A stretch of 54,769 bases of DNA from assembly GCA_032906705.1 (NCBI GenBank), contig JAJTZC010000007.1, forward strand, positions 1-54,769, in the 5' to 3' direction. Positions within the stretch are counted from its first letter, which is position 1. Each line of letters begins with the position of its first letter. A program made the position numbers and the translations under genes. The notes beneath the pieces were generated by a model. The model was not told the DNA's origin, did not search any database, and was given only the letters and a program-made list of their open reading frames with translations. The stretch is from DASPPF01 sp032906705. GTDB lineage: Archaea > Thermoproteota > Nitrososphaeria > Nitrososphaerales > Gagatemarchaeaceae. Shown piece by piece: positions 39,728-48,206 of this stretch.

Positions 39728-40299
39728 CCTAGCCTGTACACCCCTACATCGCTGTATATCGGGCCTTTGGGAGTCAGTGTGCTGGACTTCAACTTGAACT
39801 CGGACAGGCGGACGCCCCCGAAGGGCCTGTCGATGTTTGCACGAATCAGAGCCTCAAGATTCTGCCTGCTCGGACCAGGGCGGACTCTCGCGACCGTGAT
39901 GTGCGCCTGGAAGGGCCTCCTGTCTTCCTCGCCGATCCCGTTGAGCACTCGCGCTATTGGTCCCGCTATGCCCGAGACCTTAGCTTCGTCATCACTCGCC
40001 ACGCCCACCCACACGACGCCAGGACGTCCGAGGCTCGGGAAGGCGCCTACACCCCGTACGGCCACATCCTCAGCGGGTAGCTTCAATTCCCTCATCCGAG
40101 CGTCAGCCTCTTTCGCTTGAGCATCGGTAACCTCGCCCAAGAACTTCACTGTGAAGTGGAGGCTTTCGCGTGCGACAAGCTTGAGGTCGGCCCGGGTCGC
40201 TTCGAGCTCTCCCTGGAAGGCCACCATGGCGTCGATGACATTGATGTCGGGGACGTCAATCGCGACGAAAGCTCGCAACAGCCAACACCTCTCAGCCAT
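39724..40299 (-). CDS. thpR: RNA 2',3'-cyclic phosphodiesterase (2'-5' RNA ligase family)
   Basis: This 191-residue 2H-phosphoesterase has the two catalytic tetrapeptides, SLHFTVKFLG and FQAHITVARV (HxTx twice). It opens RNA 2',3'-cyclic phosphates. Pairing with cca is common in archaea, and the two genes overlap by four bases here. The start at ATG 40299 lies about 20 bases from the TATA shared with the divergent kinase gene. Confidence 0.92.
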   Translation of the reverse strand: MAERCWLLRAFVAIDVPDINVIDAMVAFQGELEATRADLKLVARESLHFTVKFLGEVTDAQAKEADARMRELKLPAEDVAVRGVGAFPSLGRPGVVWVGVASDDEAKVSGIAGPIARVLNGIGEEDRRPFQAHITVARVRPGPSRQNLEALIRANIDRPFGGVRLSEFKLKSSTLTPKGPIYSDVGVYRLG

Positions 40300-40316
40300 T
40301 GGCGGCCCGAATTCGC

Positions 40317-40324
40317 TTATAAAA
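40317..40324. promoter_or_regulatory. TATA box serving divergent thpR and UPF0200 genes
   Basis: TTATAAAA lies about 20 bases from the thpR start on one side and 20-27 bases from the GTG 40342 or TTG 40348 start on the other. It is nearly symmetric, and no second TATA box is visible in this 42-base gap. Confidence 0.55.
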
Positions 40325-40341
40325 TCAGGCAGTAAGCGAGT

Positions 40342-40899
40342 GTGCGGTTGAGGATCGTAGCCATAACAGGAATGCCAGGAGCTGGTAAATCGACCGCTGC
40401 CCAGGCGCTGGTTGCAAAGGGCTGGAAGAGGGTCGTCATGGGAGACGTCATCAGAGAGGAGACGAAGAGGAGGGGCCTCCCCGCGGACGAGAAGAACACT
40501 GGCGAAGTCATGAGGGGGCTAAGGAAGCAATACGGAGACGCTGCGGTGGCGGAGCTTTGCATTCAGACGATCAAGGGAGCCCGCTCCGAGAACGTTGTCG
40601 TAGACGGAATCCGGTCCGTTGCGGAGGTCGAGGCGTTCCGAAAGTCGGCGGATGTGTTGCTCGTGGCTGTCCACGCCTCGCGCCAGAGGAGGTTCGCCCT
40701 CCTCAAGGGGAGGGCCAGGAGCGACGACCCGGTCTCCTACGAGATGTTCCTCAGACGGGACGACAGGGAGCTCGACGTCGGCATCGGAAGCGCTATCGCA
40801 ATTGCAGACGAGGTCATCTCCAACGAACACGACACCCCGGGAGGCCTCACGACACAGACTGTCGAGCTCGTGGAGCGCTGGGTCAATGTCCCTGCCTGA
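40342..40899 (+). CDS. UPF0200-family P-loop nucleotide kinase (dephospho-CoA kinase-like)
   Basis: This 185-residue P-loop protein has GMPGAGKST at residues 10-18, a substrate-lid region (VVMGDVIREETKRRGL), VVVDGIRS and RARSDDP. It matches the archaeal UPF0200 family, related to adenylate and dephospho-CoA kinases. The true start could be GTG 40342 or TTG 40348. It overlaps the UPF0201 gene by 14 bases; this pairing is typical of archaea. Confidence 0.85.
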   Translation: MRLRIVAITGMPGAGKSTAAQALVAKGWKRVVMGDVIREETKRRGLPADEKNTGEVMRGLRKQYGDAAVAELCIQTIKGARSENVVVDGIRSVAEVEAFRKSADVLLVAVHASRQRRFALLKGRARSDDPVSYEMFLRRDDRELDVGIGSAIAIADEVISNEHDTPGGLTTQTVELVERWVNVPA

Positions 40900-41296
40900 G
40901 TTTCGTATCAAGCTGACGCTGGAAGCGTCACTCGCACCGTCGGAGGACCCGACGAAGGTGAATGCAGCTATCGGCAATGTGTTGGGCGATTCGGTCTATT
41001 CGTTAGAGGAGGGGAAGAGGAGTCTGAGGGCGACCTCGGTTGACCCGAGGAGCATCAGAAGACTCCACGATCAGCTGAGGGACAGGCACGTCAGGGGGGC
41101 GGCGAAGAGGCTGCTTGCTTCGGGGCGCGAAGGAGACAGGGCGACAGTCATGCTGAACAGGCAGGCTGCGCTCAGCGGCGTGCTGGCGATGTGCGGCTCC
41201 GAGGCGGAGTCACCGCTGGGTCCGCTGTACCTCACGATCGAGTCCAAGGACATGGACGCCGTCCTCCAGTGGCTTACAGCCTACGAGCCTGGGTAG
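40886..41296 (+). CDS. UPF0201-family (COG1931) protein
   Basis: This 136-residue protein starts at ATG 40886 (MSLPEFRIKLTLEASLAPSEDPTKV). The PTEDPxKV-like segment (SEDPTKVNAAIGNVL) and the C-terminal GPLYLTIESKD mark the archaeal UPF0201 family of putative RNA-binding proteins. It overlaps the UPF0200 kinase at its start and converges with rnz by 16 bases at its end. Confidence 0.85.
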   Translation: MSLPEFRIKLTLEASLAPSEDPTKVNAAIGNVLGDSVYSLEEGKRSLRATSVDPRSIRRLHDQLRDRHVRGAAKRLLASGREGDRATVMLNRQAALSGVLAMCGSEAESPLGPLYLTIESKDMDAVLQWLTAYEPG

Positions 41297-42201
41297 TCGA
41301 CATCGACCATCATGCCGTCCCTCGCTGCGTCCGCGCGAGGGAAGACCGAGCGCGCTTCCTTCACGAGCCCGGCAGCCGTCTGATAGCGGGCGCTGAAGTG
41401 AGTGAGGATGAGCCTCTCCACCTCGGCATTCTTGGCCAGTGTCGCGGCCTCGCGAGAGGTGCTGTGCTTGCGTTCCACTGCCTTGTCCCTGTCCTTCTCC
41501 ATGAAGGTCGAGTCGAATATGAGGAGGTCGCACCTGCTGAAGAACCTCGTCAGGCCTGCGGTGGGGCGAGTGTCCCCTGAGTACCCTATTCTTCTGGCAG
41601 GACGCCTCGGGCCAACGACCTGCCCTGGGCGGATCGTCCTGCGTCCGACTCTGACGCTGCGCCCTTTCTGAAGCCTGGACCAGAGCCTTCCCTCTGGGAC
41701 ACCCAGATTCCTGGCCTTCGCTGGATAGAAGACACCAGGCCTAGGCTTCTCCGCCACCACGTAGGCGTAGGTCTCGACGGTGTGGTTGGCCCTGGCCACC
41801 CTGATCTCGAACTCACCGACACGCAAAGCAGAACCACCTTTGGCCGTGACGAAGTTCACAGGGAACGTCAGTCCGATGTGGAGCAATTCGGAGGTCACCT
41901 CGAGCCACTTCGAGAGGGGCCGGGGGGCCACCACCGTCAAGGGCTTCTTCCTCTGCGACATGCCCATCGTCTGGAGGAGCCCGAGAAGCCCCGTTACGTG
42001 GTCCCCGTGTAGGTGTGTAATCAGGATGGCCGTCTCCTTGTTCAGGCCGATCCCGGCGCTCATGACCTGCCGCTGGACGCCCTCTCCGCAGTCCAGCAGG
42101 ATGACCTCTCCCTCACGTTGGATTGCTATGGCTGGCAGGCCCCGTGATTTGGTCGGTGTGGCCGAGCTGGTTCCGAGGAAAGTCACGGTCAGCTTGACCA
42201 A
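41281..42201 (-). CDS. rnz: Ribonuclease Z (tRNA 3' endonuclease)
   Basis: This 306-residue metallo-beta-lactamase RNase has zinc motif ITHLHGDHV, PHxFGY-type accessory residues (GYSGDTRPT), the exosite-arm region (RLWSRLQKG) and C-terminal LILTHFSARY. It cleaves tRNA precursors 3' of the discriminator base before the CCA enzyme acts. It follows trm-G10 by two bases in the prs-trmG10-rnz operon. Confidence 0.93.
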   Translation of the reverse strand: MVKLTVTFLGTSSATPTKSRGLPAIAIQREGEVILLDCGEGVQRQVMSAGIGLNKETAILITHLHGDHVTGLLGLLQTMGMSQRKKPLTVVAPRPLSKWLEVTSELLHIGLTFPVNFVTAKGGSALRVGEFEIRVARANHTVETYAYVVAEKPRPGVFYPAKARNLGVPEGRLWSRLQKGRSVRVGRRTIRPGQVVGPRRPARRIGYSGDTRPTAGLTRFFSRCDLLIFDSTFMEKDRDKAVERKHSTSREAATLAKNAEVERLILTHFSARYQTAAGLVKEARSVFPRADAARDGMMVDVDYPGS

Positions 42202-42203
42202 GT

Positions 42204-43181
42204 CTACTTTCTCCTCAGGATGGTTATCGCCCTCGTCAGACGCTTATGAATGTAGAGGTAGTGCTCCTCTTCTGTCGCCATCTCCGAGGTGGGCTCGGGG
42301 GCGACATGCTTCGGGTGCATGATGACAAGCCTCGATCCCTTCCTGAGGACGGATGGCAAGGTTTCCATTGCAAGATGAAGGACGTTCGCAGCCCCCTTCC
42401 CCCTCGTGCTGGAGGCTCTGCCGTAAGGTGCGTCAGTTGCCACGCCGTCGACCTTTGTTACCGGAAGGTTGAACGCGTCAGCCCTCACAACACCTAGCCA
42501 GGATTGCGAGAAACCCTTCATGTTGGCAAGGGAGCCCTCGACCATCTTAGCCGTCTGGTCCATCGCGAGCGGCAGGATACCGACTTCGGCGGCTTCGATC
42601 AGGATGCTTCCCGTGCCAGCAAACGGGTCGAGCAGGGTCTGACCCTCTCTGCACCGGGTGAGGTTGACTAGGGCCCGAGACAGCTTCGGGAAGATCGCGG
42701 AAGGGTGGAAGAAGGCCCTTCGGCGCGGACGACGCAGGTGCCAGCTCTGCACCATGATGCCGGGAGCGGTCAGTGCCAGGTATCTTTTCTTGCCGTCGAC
42801 GACCGTAACCTCGTAGTCTGGCCTGCGAAGGTCGACATCCGCGTCGAGGCCGCGGAGCAAGGCACCGGGATTCACAGGTCTCCTCGACGCAGCCGTCGAG
42901 AAGGATCTCAGCCTCACCTTCCTGCCTCTCACCAGGTCTGCCGCGTCGGCAGGGTCGTCTATGAGAAGGCCGACTCGCCTCGCGAACGCTACCCTCCTGG
43001 AAACGACCATTGGATCCGCCTTGGATTCTGCGATGATGATCCTCCTCTCGGGCGAGCTGAACCTGGAGGAGGGGTCGTAGGCGAGAAAGAGAGCCTTCGC
43101 CTCCGCTGCGGGAATCGTTGTCTCTTCGCCCGACAGCAGGACCAGCGACCTATTCGTCAAGGGTGCTGAGGTGCGAAGCAA
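42204..43181 (-). CDS. tRNA guanine-N2 methyltransferase, Trm-G10/Trm11-like
   Basis: This 325-residue protein has an N-terminal THUMP-like region and a Rossmann methyltransferase domain: FFHPSAIFPKLSRALVNL, SAM motif LLDPFAGTGSILIEA, acidic AMDQTAKMVEGSLANM, and the catalytic motif reading TDAPYGRAS. Trm-G10 enzymes normally have DPPYG, so one Pro is replaced by Ala. It modifies G10 of tRNAs. It overlaps prs by 32 bases. Confidence 0.88.
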   Translation of the reverse strand: MLRTSAPLTNRSLVLLSGEETTIPAAEAKALFLAYDPSSRFSSPERRIIIAESKADPMVVSRRVAFARRVGLLIDDPADAADLVRGRKVRLRSFSTAASRRPVNPGALLRGLDADVDLRRPDYEVTVVDGKKRYLALTAPGIMVQSWHLRRPRRRAFFHPSAIFPKLSRALVNLTRCREGQTLLDPFAGTGSILIEAAEVGILPLAMDQTAKMVEGSLANMKGFSQSWLGVVRADAFNLPVTKVDGVATDAPYGRASSTRGKGAANVLHLAMETLPSVLRKGSRLVIMHPKHVAPEPTSEMATEEEHYLYIHKRLTRAITILRRK

Positions 43182-44040
43182 TGGGTTCGGTGACGTCTAC
43201 CACGCTATACTTCCCGGGCACTGTGTTCGTTCCCACGATGGTCTTGACGCCCGCCTTCTCGAGCTTCTGGGCAGCGTCTCCTACGAATAGCCCGTGAACG
43301 CAGACAGCGAGAGCCTTCTCCGCTCCCTGGTCTAGGACGGTCTCGGCTGCTGCCCTTACCGTGCCGCCCGTGCTTATGATGTCATCCACTATCAGCACCT
43401 CCTTTCCTTTCACGTTCAACGCAGACTTCTTCACCCTGACCTCGCCCGTGAGCCTGTCCCTGTTCTTGGAGAGCTGCAGGAACTTCGCCCCGTACAGGGC
43501 CGCGAATGCTTCTGTCCTCTTGGAGGCGCCCAAGTCGGGTGCGACCACCACGGGGTTCTTGAGGTCGAGCTTCCGTCTCGCGTACTCGGCCAGGTTCGGT
43601 ATGGCTGAGACGCTATGAACGGGGAAGGAGAAAAGAGCCAGCCCCTCGGCCGAGTGTATGTCAACGGTGACGAGCCTCCTCACTCCCGCGGACCTCATGA
43701 GATGGGCGACGATTCCGAGGGAGACTCCCTCACCTGGCATGAACTCCTTGTCCTGTCTTGCGTAGGCGAGGTAGGGAACCACTGCCGTGACCCTGGCACC
43801 GTCCTGGCTGAGCTGATGGGCTACGATCAGCAGCTGCATCAAGTGCTGGTCGACTGGCGGGTGCGTGGACTGCACGAGATAGACCGTCTTTCCCGAGACC
43901 TTCTCGTCAACTGTGAACTTGGACTCGCCGTCCGGAAATGCCTTGAACTGGGACTTCAGCAAAGGCAAGCCCATCTTGGCAGCCAGCGACTTCCCGAGAC
44001 CCTCAGAGGCGGGACCAGGGAGCACCAGCTTGGACGCCAC
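43150..44040 (-). CDS. prs: Ribose-phosphate pyrophosphokinase
   Basis: This 296-residue PRPP synthase has FPDGESKF, VPYLAYARQDK, VTVDIHSAEG, the PRPP loop VLIVDDIISTGGT and PDLGASKR. The length and the compact regulatory flag fit archaeal class enzymes. It makes PRPP for nucleotide, His and Trp synthesis. GTG 44040 lies about 31 bases from a TATA-like TTAAATA at 44071-44077. Confidence 0.94.
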   Translation of the reverse strand: MASKLVLPGPASEGLGKSLAAKMGLPLLKSQFKAFPDGESKFTVDEKVSGKTVYLVQSTHPPVDQHLMQLLIVAHQLSQDGARVTAVVPYLAYARQDKEFMPGEGVSLGIVAHLMRSAGVRRLVTVDIHSAEGLALFSFPVHSVSAIPNLAEYARRKLDLKNPVVVAPDLGASKRTEAFAALYGAKFLQLSKNRDRLTGEVRVKKSALNVKGKEVLIVDDIISTGGTVRAAAETVLDQGAEKALAVCVHGLFVGDAAQKLEKAGVKTIVGTNTVPGKYSVVDVTEPIASHLSTLDE

Positions 44041-44076
44041 TGCTTCTCGTTCCGGCTCGGACCTCCACCATATTTA

Positions 44077-44361
44077 ATGGATTTCCGCCGAACCCGGACA
44101 GCAAAAGTTAAGGAGTTGGCTCGGCGGGATGAATCCAGAAATCTCTTGGACCAGCTATGCCCCGAATGCGGCGGCGTGATGCTGTATGATACTCCCACTA
44201 AGAGGTTCGGATGCAAGAAGTGCGGTCTCTTCCTCACCAGGGACCAGCTCTCGGACATCAGGTACAAGCAGAGGACGCCCACGGAGGACGAGAGAAGGAA
44301 GAAGTCGAGGCAGCAATCCGATTACCTCGAGTGGTGGCTCAGCGGCAACAAAGAGAAGTAG
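44077..44361 (+). CDS. Small zinc-ribbon protein
   Basis: This roughly 94-residue protein has a zinc ribbon (LCPECGGVML, then FGCKKCGLFL) followed by a charged helical tail (RTPTEDERRKKSRQQSDYLEWW). It is probably nucleic-acid or protein binding. ATG 44077 directly follows the prs TATA box; an in-frame TTG at 44116 is an alternative start. Divergent from prs. Confidence 0.7.
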   Translation: MDFRRTRTAKVKELARRDESRNLLDQLCPECGGVMLYDTPTKRFGCKKCGLFLTRDQLSDIRYKQRTPTEDERRKKSRQQSDYLEWWLSGNKEK

Positions 44362-44411
44362 GAAGCGGGGGCGGACGCGCACCCGACAATCCCAGCGTGA
44401 AGAATGAAAGC

Positions 44412-44837
44412 TCAGTCGATGCCCAACCTAGCGAACTTCTTGGCAAAGAGTTTGACTTCGCTCGTGGCGTCTAGGCGCTGCACCTCGCCCGGAGCGAACC
44501 ATCCGAAGGCCGAAGACTCGTGGTTGAGCCTCACCCTCCCTCTCCGGGGTCTACCCAGATAATCGACGACGACCACCTGGCCCCTCGCCTTCGTGCCCTT
44601 GCCCCCCGGCAGATATGTAGCCACATCGAACAGACGTTCGATCTCGACGGTCAGCCCGACTTCCTCTCTGACTTCCCTCACGGCGGCCTCCTCTGTAGTC
44701 TCGCCCAACTCCACCATCCCGCCGGGGAAGGACCACATGCCCCTGTCCGGCTCCTCGCCCCGCTTCACCAGAAGAATCCTCCCTTTCCTGTGGACCAAGA
44801 TTCCGGCCCCAACCACGATGCGCGGAGGCGAACCCAT
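44412..44837 (-). CDS. Nudix hydrolase
   Basis: This 141-residue Nudix protein has a complete Nudix box: GGMVELGETTEEAAVRE followed by REEVGL, after WSFPG. It hydrolyses a nucleoside diphosphate derivative, possibly ADP-ribose or an oxidised nucleotide. The start ATG 44837 is divergent from the CinA-like gene. Substrate not determinable. Confidence 0.9.
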   Translation of the reverse strand: MGSPPRIVVGAGILVHRKGRILLVKRGEEPDRGMWSFPGGMVELGETTEEAAVREVREEVGLTVEIERLFDVATYLPGGKGTKARGQVVVVDYLGRPRRGRVRLNHESSAFGWFAPGEVQRLDATSEVKLFAKKFARLGID

Positions 44838-44893
44838 GGTGGCTGTTGGGCTTCAGATTCGTTTTAAGGTTGGCATCCGATGAGTGGCAGGCT

Positions 44894-45718
44894 TTGGTCA
44901 GGTTCGAGGTCCTCGCCGTGGGTCGAGAATTGTTGATCGGGAGGACGTTGAACACCAACGCCCATTGGATTGGAAGAAGGCTCGCCCTCCTCGGAGCAAT
45001 GATCAACGAAATCACCACGGTAGATGATGACCTCGAAGAGATAGCCGCGGGGCTTCGCACATGCCTTCGTCGAAGGCCCGACGTCCTTGTTGTGGTGGGC
45101 GGGCTCGGGCCCACCCCCGACGACATGACCTTGCGCGGGGTTGCGCGGGGCCTCGGAAAGCGTCTGAATCTCAACAATGCCGCGCTCGAACTCATCAAAG
45201 AGCGGTATGCGAAGCGGGGATTGGGTAAGATTGAGATTACACCTGCAAGAAAGAAGATGGCCACGCTCCCAACAGGGGCCGTGCCCGTGAGGAACGAGTT
45301 GGGGACAGCGCCGGGCGTGAGAATCGTCGTAGGAAGGACGACGATCTTCTGCCTTCCTGGGGTGCCGTCAGAAATGAGGAGTGTATGCGCGAGGATCGTC
45401 ATTCCTGAAGTCAGGGGGAGGCTTGGGAAGCTTTACAGGAGGGCCGCGAGGATGAGAATCGAAGGAATTTTCGAGTCGGCGCTCGCGCCCATCATTGCAG
45501 CGGAACTGAAGCTCCATCCTGGAACGTACATCAAGTCTCACCCCCGCGGCATTAGGGAAGGCCGCTCCAGGATCGAGCTGGACATAGTGTCGGTGAAGCG
45601 GAGGGAGAGCGAAGCCGAGCGGGTGTGCGCTTCCGTGGCGAAGGAAATCTCGGAAGCGGTGGCGACCTCGGGGGCGGCAATAGTATCGGCAACCGGCCTC
45701 GGGCGGGAGAGGGCCTGA
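44894..45718 (+). CDS. CinA/MoaB-fold protein (nicotinamide-nucleotide deamidase-related)
   Basis: This protein contains a molybdopterin-binding-like domain: VLAVGRELLIGRTLNTNAHW (canonical NELLSGRTVNTN), VVVGGLGPTPDDMT and FCLPGVPSEM. I place the start at TTG 44894, about 30 bases after a TATA-like TTTTAAGG. The longer frame to 44846 crosses that box. It has the CinA N-terminal domain but no C-terminal deamidase domain. One base separates it from the GPN gene. Confidence 0.85.
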   Translation: MVRFEVLAVGRELLIGRTLNTNAHWIGRRLALLGAMINEITTVDDDLEEIAAGLRTCLRRRPDVLVVVGGLGPTPDDMTLRGVARGLGKRLNLNNAALELIKERYAKRGLGKIEITPARKKMATLPTGAVPVRNELGTAPGVRIVVGRTTIFCLPGVPSEMRSVCARIVIPEVRGRLGKLYRRAARMRIEGIFESALAPIIAAELKLHPGTYIKSHPRGIREGRSRIELDIVSVKRRESEAERVCASVAKEISEAVATSGAAIVSATGLGRERA

Positions 45719-45719
45719 A

Positions 45720-46478
45720 GTGGACCTCACCTTCGTGACCGGGACCGCGGGCTCGGGGAAGTCCTTCCTGACGAACGCGCTGAAGAACTGGTACATCAGC
45801 AGGGGGGAGGACGCCATAGCGGTCAACCTGGACCCGGGCGTGGTCAACCTGCCTTACGAGCCGGACGTCGACATCAGGCAGAGGATAGACCTCCAGGACA
45901 TCATGGAGCAGTACAGCCTGGGACCGAATGGGGCCCTGATCTTCGCGGCCGACAGGGTGGCCACCAGCCTGCCTCAGCTGCAGGAAGAGATTGACTCGTG
46001 CAGGGCTGAGTATGTCATAGTCGACACGCCCGGGCAGATGGAGCTCTTTGCCTACAGGGAGAGCGGCCAGTACATCGTGAAGGAGATGAACGCCGACTCC
46101 AAGGTGCTTCTCTTACTGCTTGACCCTCTGTTGGCGAACACCCCCGTCAATTTCCTTTCGCTGGCGCTCCTCTCGGCTTCGGTAGGTCTCCGATTGAACA
46201 TCCCCAGAATCTCGGTTCTCACAAAGAAGGACCTTGACCGGGAAGGGGTGAAGCGGATAGGCGAATGGAGCAGCGACGCCTCGGTCTTCCAGGAGGCGCT
46301 CTCGAAGACGCGGAACAGCGACCAGTATTCTCTCTACTCGGAGCTCTTCAGGACGATTAGGCGTCTCGCGTTTGGAGTCGACCTATACCCGGTTTCTTCA
46401 ATTACCTCGGAGGGCCTGGTGGCCCTGGTCGGCGAAATCACGAGGATGGGGCGGGGCGGAGAAGAGTTCACGGACTAG
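45720..46478 (+). CDS. GPN-loop GTPase
   Basis: This 252-residue P-loop GTPase has TGTAGSGKSF at residues 7-16, VNLDPGVVNLPYEPDVDIR, the diagnostic GPN loop (LGPNGALIF), VDTPGQMELF and VLTKKDL. Archaeal and eukaryotic GPN proteins act as dimers and help assemble large complexes such as RNA polymerase. It converges with the hydrolase gene with an 11-base overlap. Confidence 0.93.
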   Translation: MDLTFVTGTAGSGKSFLTNALKNWYISRGEDAIAVNLDPGVVNLPYEPDVDIRQRIDLQDIMEQYSLGPNGALIFAADRVATSLPQLQEEIDSCRAEYVIVDTPGQMELFAYRESGQYIVKEMNADSKVLLLLLDPLLANTPVNFLSLALLSASVGLRLNIPRISVLTKKDLDREGVKRIGEWSSDASVFQEALSKTRNSDQYSLYSELFRTIRRLAFGVDLYPVSSITSEGLVALVGEITRMGRGGEEFTD

Positions 46479-47199
46479 TCTCGGCTAGGAAGGACTGCAG
46501 AAGGCGCGCGAAGGACTCGGGCTTCTCGAGCGGTACCATGTGTCCGGCTCCGCGGATGAAAAATGGCGTGGACCGAGATATGTTCGCTGCCAAGTAGTGG
46601 CTCCATTTTGGAGGAGTCATCCTGTCCCCCTCTCCGCAGACTATCAGGGTGCGGACCGCAACCTGTGGCAGCTTGGCCCGCACGTCGAACCCGTCGCATG
46701 CGAGGTAGTCGTTGAGGAAGACCGGGAGGTTGGAGACAGAAAGCGCGTTCCTGCCCTCCCTCGCCACCTCCAGGCTGACCTGATAGAAGCTCATCGGCGT
46801 GATCGTCCTCTCTATCGCGCTGAGTGGCTGGTTCCTGAGACCATCGACAATCTCAGGCAGCACCCCCATTTTTGCGCCTGTGTCCGCCAAGACTAGGGAG
46901 CCGACGTCCTCGGGATGGTTGAGGGCAAGGGTCTGGGCAATGGCGCCTCCCATCGAATGACCGCACACCGCGGGTCTCCTCAGCCCCTTCTCAGTGATGA
47001 ACCGGTGGACCGCGTCGGCGTAATCAGAAACGGTCCTGCAGGTGATCTCCCCAGCGGGGTGTCCTGGCAGGTTGACCCCGATGGCTGTTCCGCCTCCGGA
47101 GAGGTACTGCAGCGTCCTCCTCCAGAGTAGATTGTTCCCTCCGGCGCCGTGGACGAGAACGCAGTCGCGCGGCGCCGGGTGCTCAAGAGTTTCGAGCAT
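46468..47199 (-). CDS. Alpha/beta-fold hydrolase
   Basis: This 243-residue hydrolase has oxyanion region VLVHGAGGNNLLW, nucleophile elbow CGHSMGGAIAQ and C-terminal His in RGAGHMVPLEKP; the acidic residue is probably Asp in CGEGDRM. It may cleave an ester, thioester or C-C bond. Start ATG 47199 lies about 25 bases from a TATA-like GTTAAATC; divergent from the PrpB-like gene. Confidence 0.88.
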   Translation of the reverse strand: MLETLEHPAPRDCVLVHGAGGNNLLWRRTLQYLSGGGTAIGVNLPGHPAGEITCRTVSDYADAVHRFITEKGLRRPAVCGHSMGGAIAQTLALNHPEDVGSLVLADTGAKMGVLPEIVDGLRNQPLSAIERTITPMSFYQVSLEVAREGRNALSVSNLPVFLNDYLACDGFDVRAKLPQVAVRTLIVCGEGDRMTPPKWSHYLAANISRSTPFFIRGAGHMVPLEKPESFARLLQSFLAETSP

Positions 47200-47291
47200 C
47201 GGCAGAAAGGCCGGTGGTGCCGATTTAACGCTGTTGAGAATTCTGGGATAGACCTAAAGTAGGAGGTCGGTTCGGCACGCGACAGATAGGC

Positions 47292-48179
47292 TTGGGGAAG
47301 CAGGCCGACACTCTGCGCAGGATGATGGCGGGAAAGGGAATCGTAGTAGCCCCTGGGGTCTTCAGCCCGTCTGTCGCGAAGCTCGCCGAGAAGCTGGGCT
47401 TCAAGGCCTTGTACTTCTCAGGCGCGGCATTCTCGAACCTCCTGGGCCTACCCGATCTGGGCATCACCACTTTGCCCGAGGTGGCCACGGCGGCCCACGA
47501 AGTCGCCAGCCAGGTGAAGGTACCTTTGATCGTGGACGCCGACACCGGTTTCGGCGAGACGCCCAACGTGATGAGGACGGTCAGAGAGCTGAAGACAGCT
47601 GGCGCGGCGGCTGTCCAAATCGAGGACCAGGTCATGCCGAAAAGGTGCGGCCACCTCGAAGGGAAGGAGCTGATCGAGACAGACGAGATGGTGAAGAAGG
47701 TGATCACCGCGAGGGAGGAGGCCTCCAGGGAGGTCCTGATCGTTGCGAGGACGGACGCAAGGGCCGTGGAGGGGCTGGACGGAGCTGTCGAGAGGGCGCT
47801 CGCATACTCGAGGGCCGGAGCCGACGTCATCTTCCCCGAGGCGCTGGAAGACAGGGACGAGTTCGCCGAGTTCAGGAAGAAGGTGAAGCTTCCGCTTCTC
47901 GCAAACATGACGGAATTTGGAAAGACCGAGTATCTAACAGCAGCTGATTTCGAGGCGCTGGGCTACAATCTAGTCATATTCCCGGTGACCGCGTTCAGGG
48001 CGATGATGAAGTCGGTGAAGGCTACACTGCAGGAGCTGAAGTCGAAGGGAACCCAGCGGGAGATGCTCGACACTCTCATGAGTAGGAAGGAGTTCACCGA
48101 CTTGATTGACTACGACAGATACGAGCGAGCGGACAGGAGGGCTCTGGAAGCGGCCAAGCGGCTGAAACGGAGGGCCTGA
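47292..48179 (+). CDS. prpB: Isocitrate lyase/PEP mutase-family enzyme, methylisocitrate lyase-like
   Basis: This 295-residue TIM-barrel enzyme has FSGAAFSNLLGLPD, DADTGFG (metal ligands), QIEDQVMPKRCGHLEGK with the catalytic Cys loop KRCGH, and IVARTDA. This pattern is typical of 2-methylisocitrate lyase, which splits methylisocitrate to pyruvate and succinate. The following gene is a citrate/methylcitrate synthase, supporting a methylcitrate cycle, although no PrpD-like dehydratase is seen here. Confidence 0.88.
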   Translation: MGKQADTLRRMMAGKGIVVAPGVFSPSVAKLAEKLGFKALYFSGAAFSNLLGLPDLGITTLPEVATAAHEVASQVKVPLIVDADTGFGETPNVMRTVRELKTAGAAAVQIEDQVMPKRCGHLEGKELIETDEMVKKVITAREEASREVLIVARTDARAVEGLDGAVERALAYSRAGADVIFPEALEDRDEFAEFRKKVKLPLLANMTEFGKTEYLTAADFEALGYNLVIFPVTAFRAMMKSVKATLQELKSKGTQREMLDTLMSRKEFTDLIDYDRYERADRRALEAAKRLKRRA

Positions 48180-48206
48180 GGCCGAGGGACGCGGTGGGCG
48201 GCAGAG

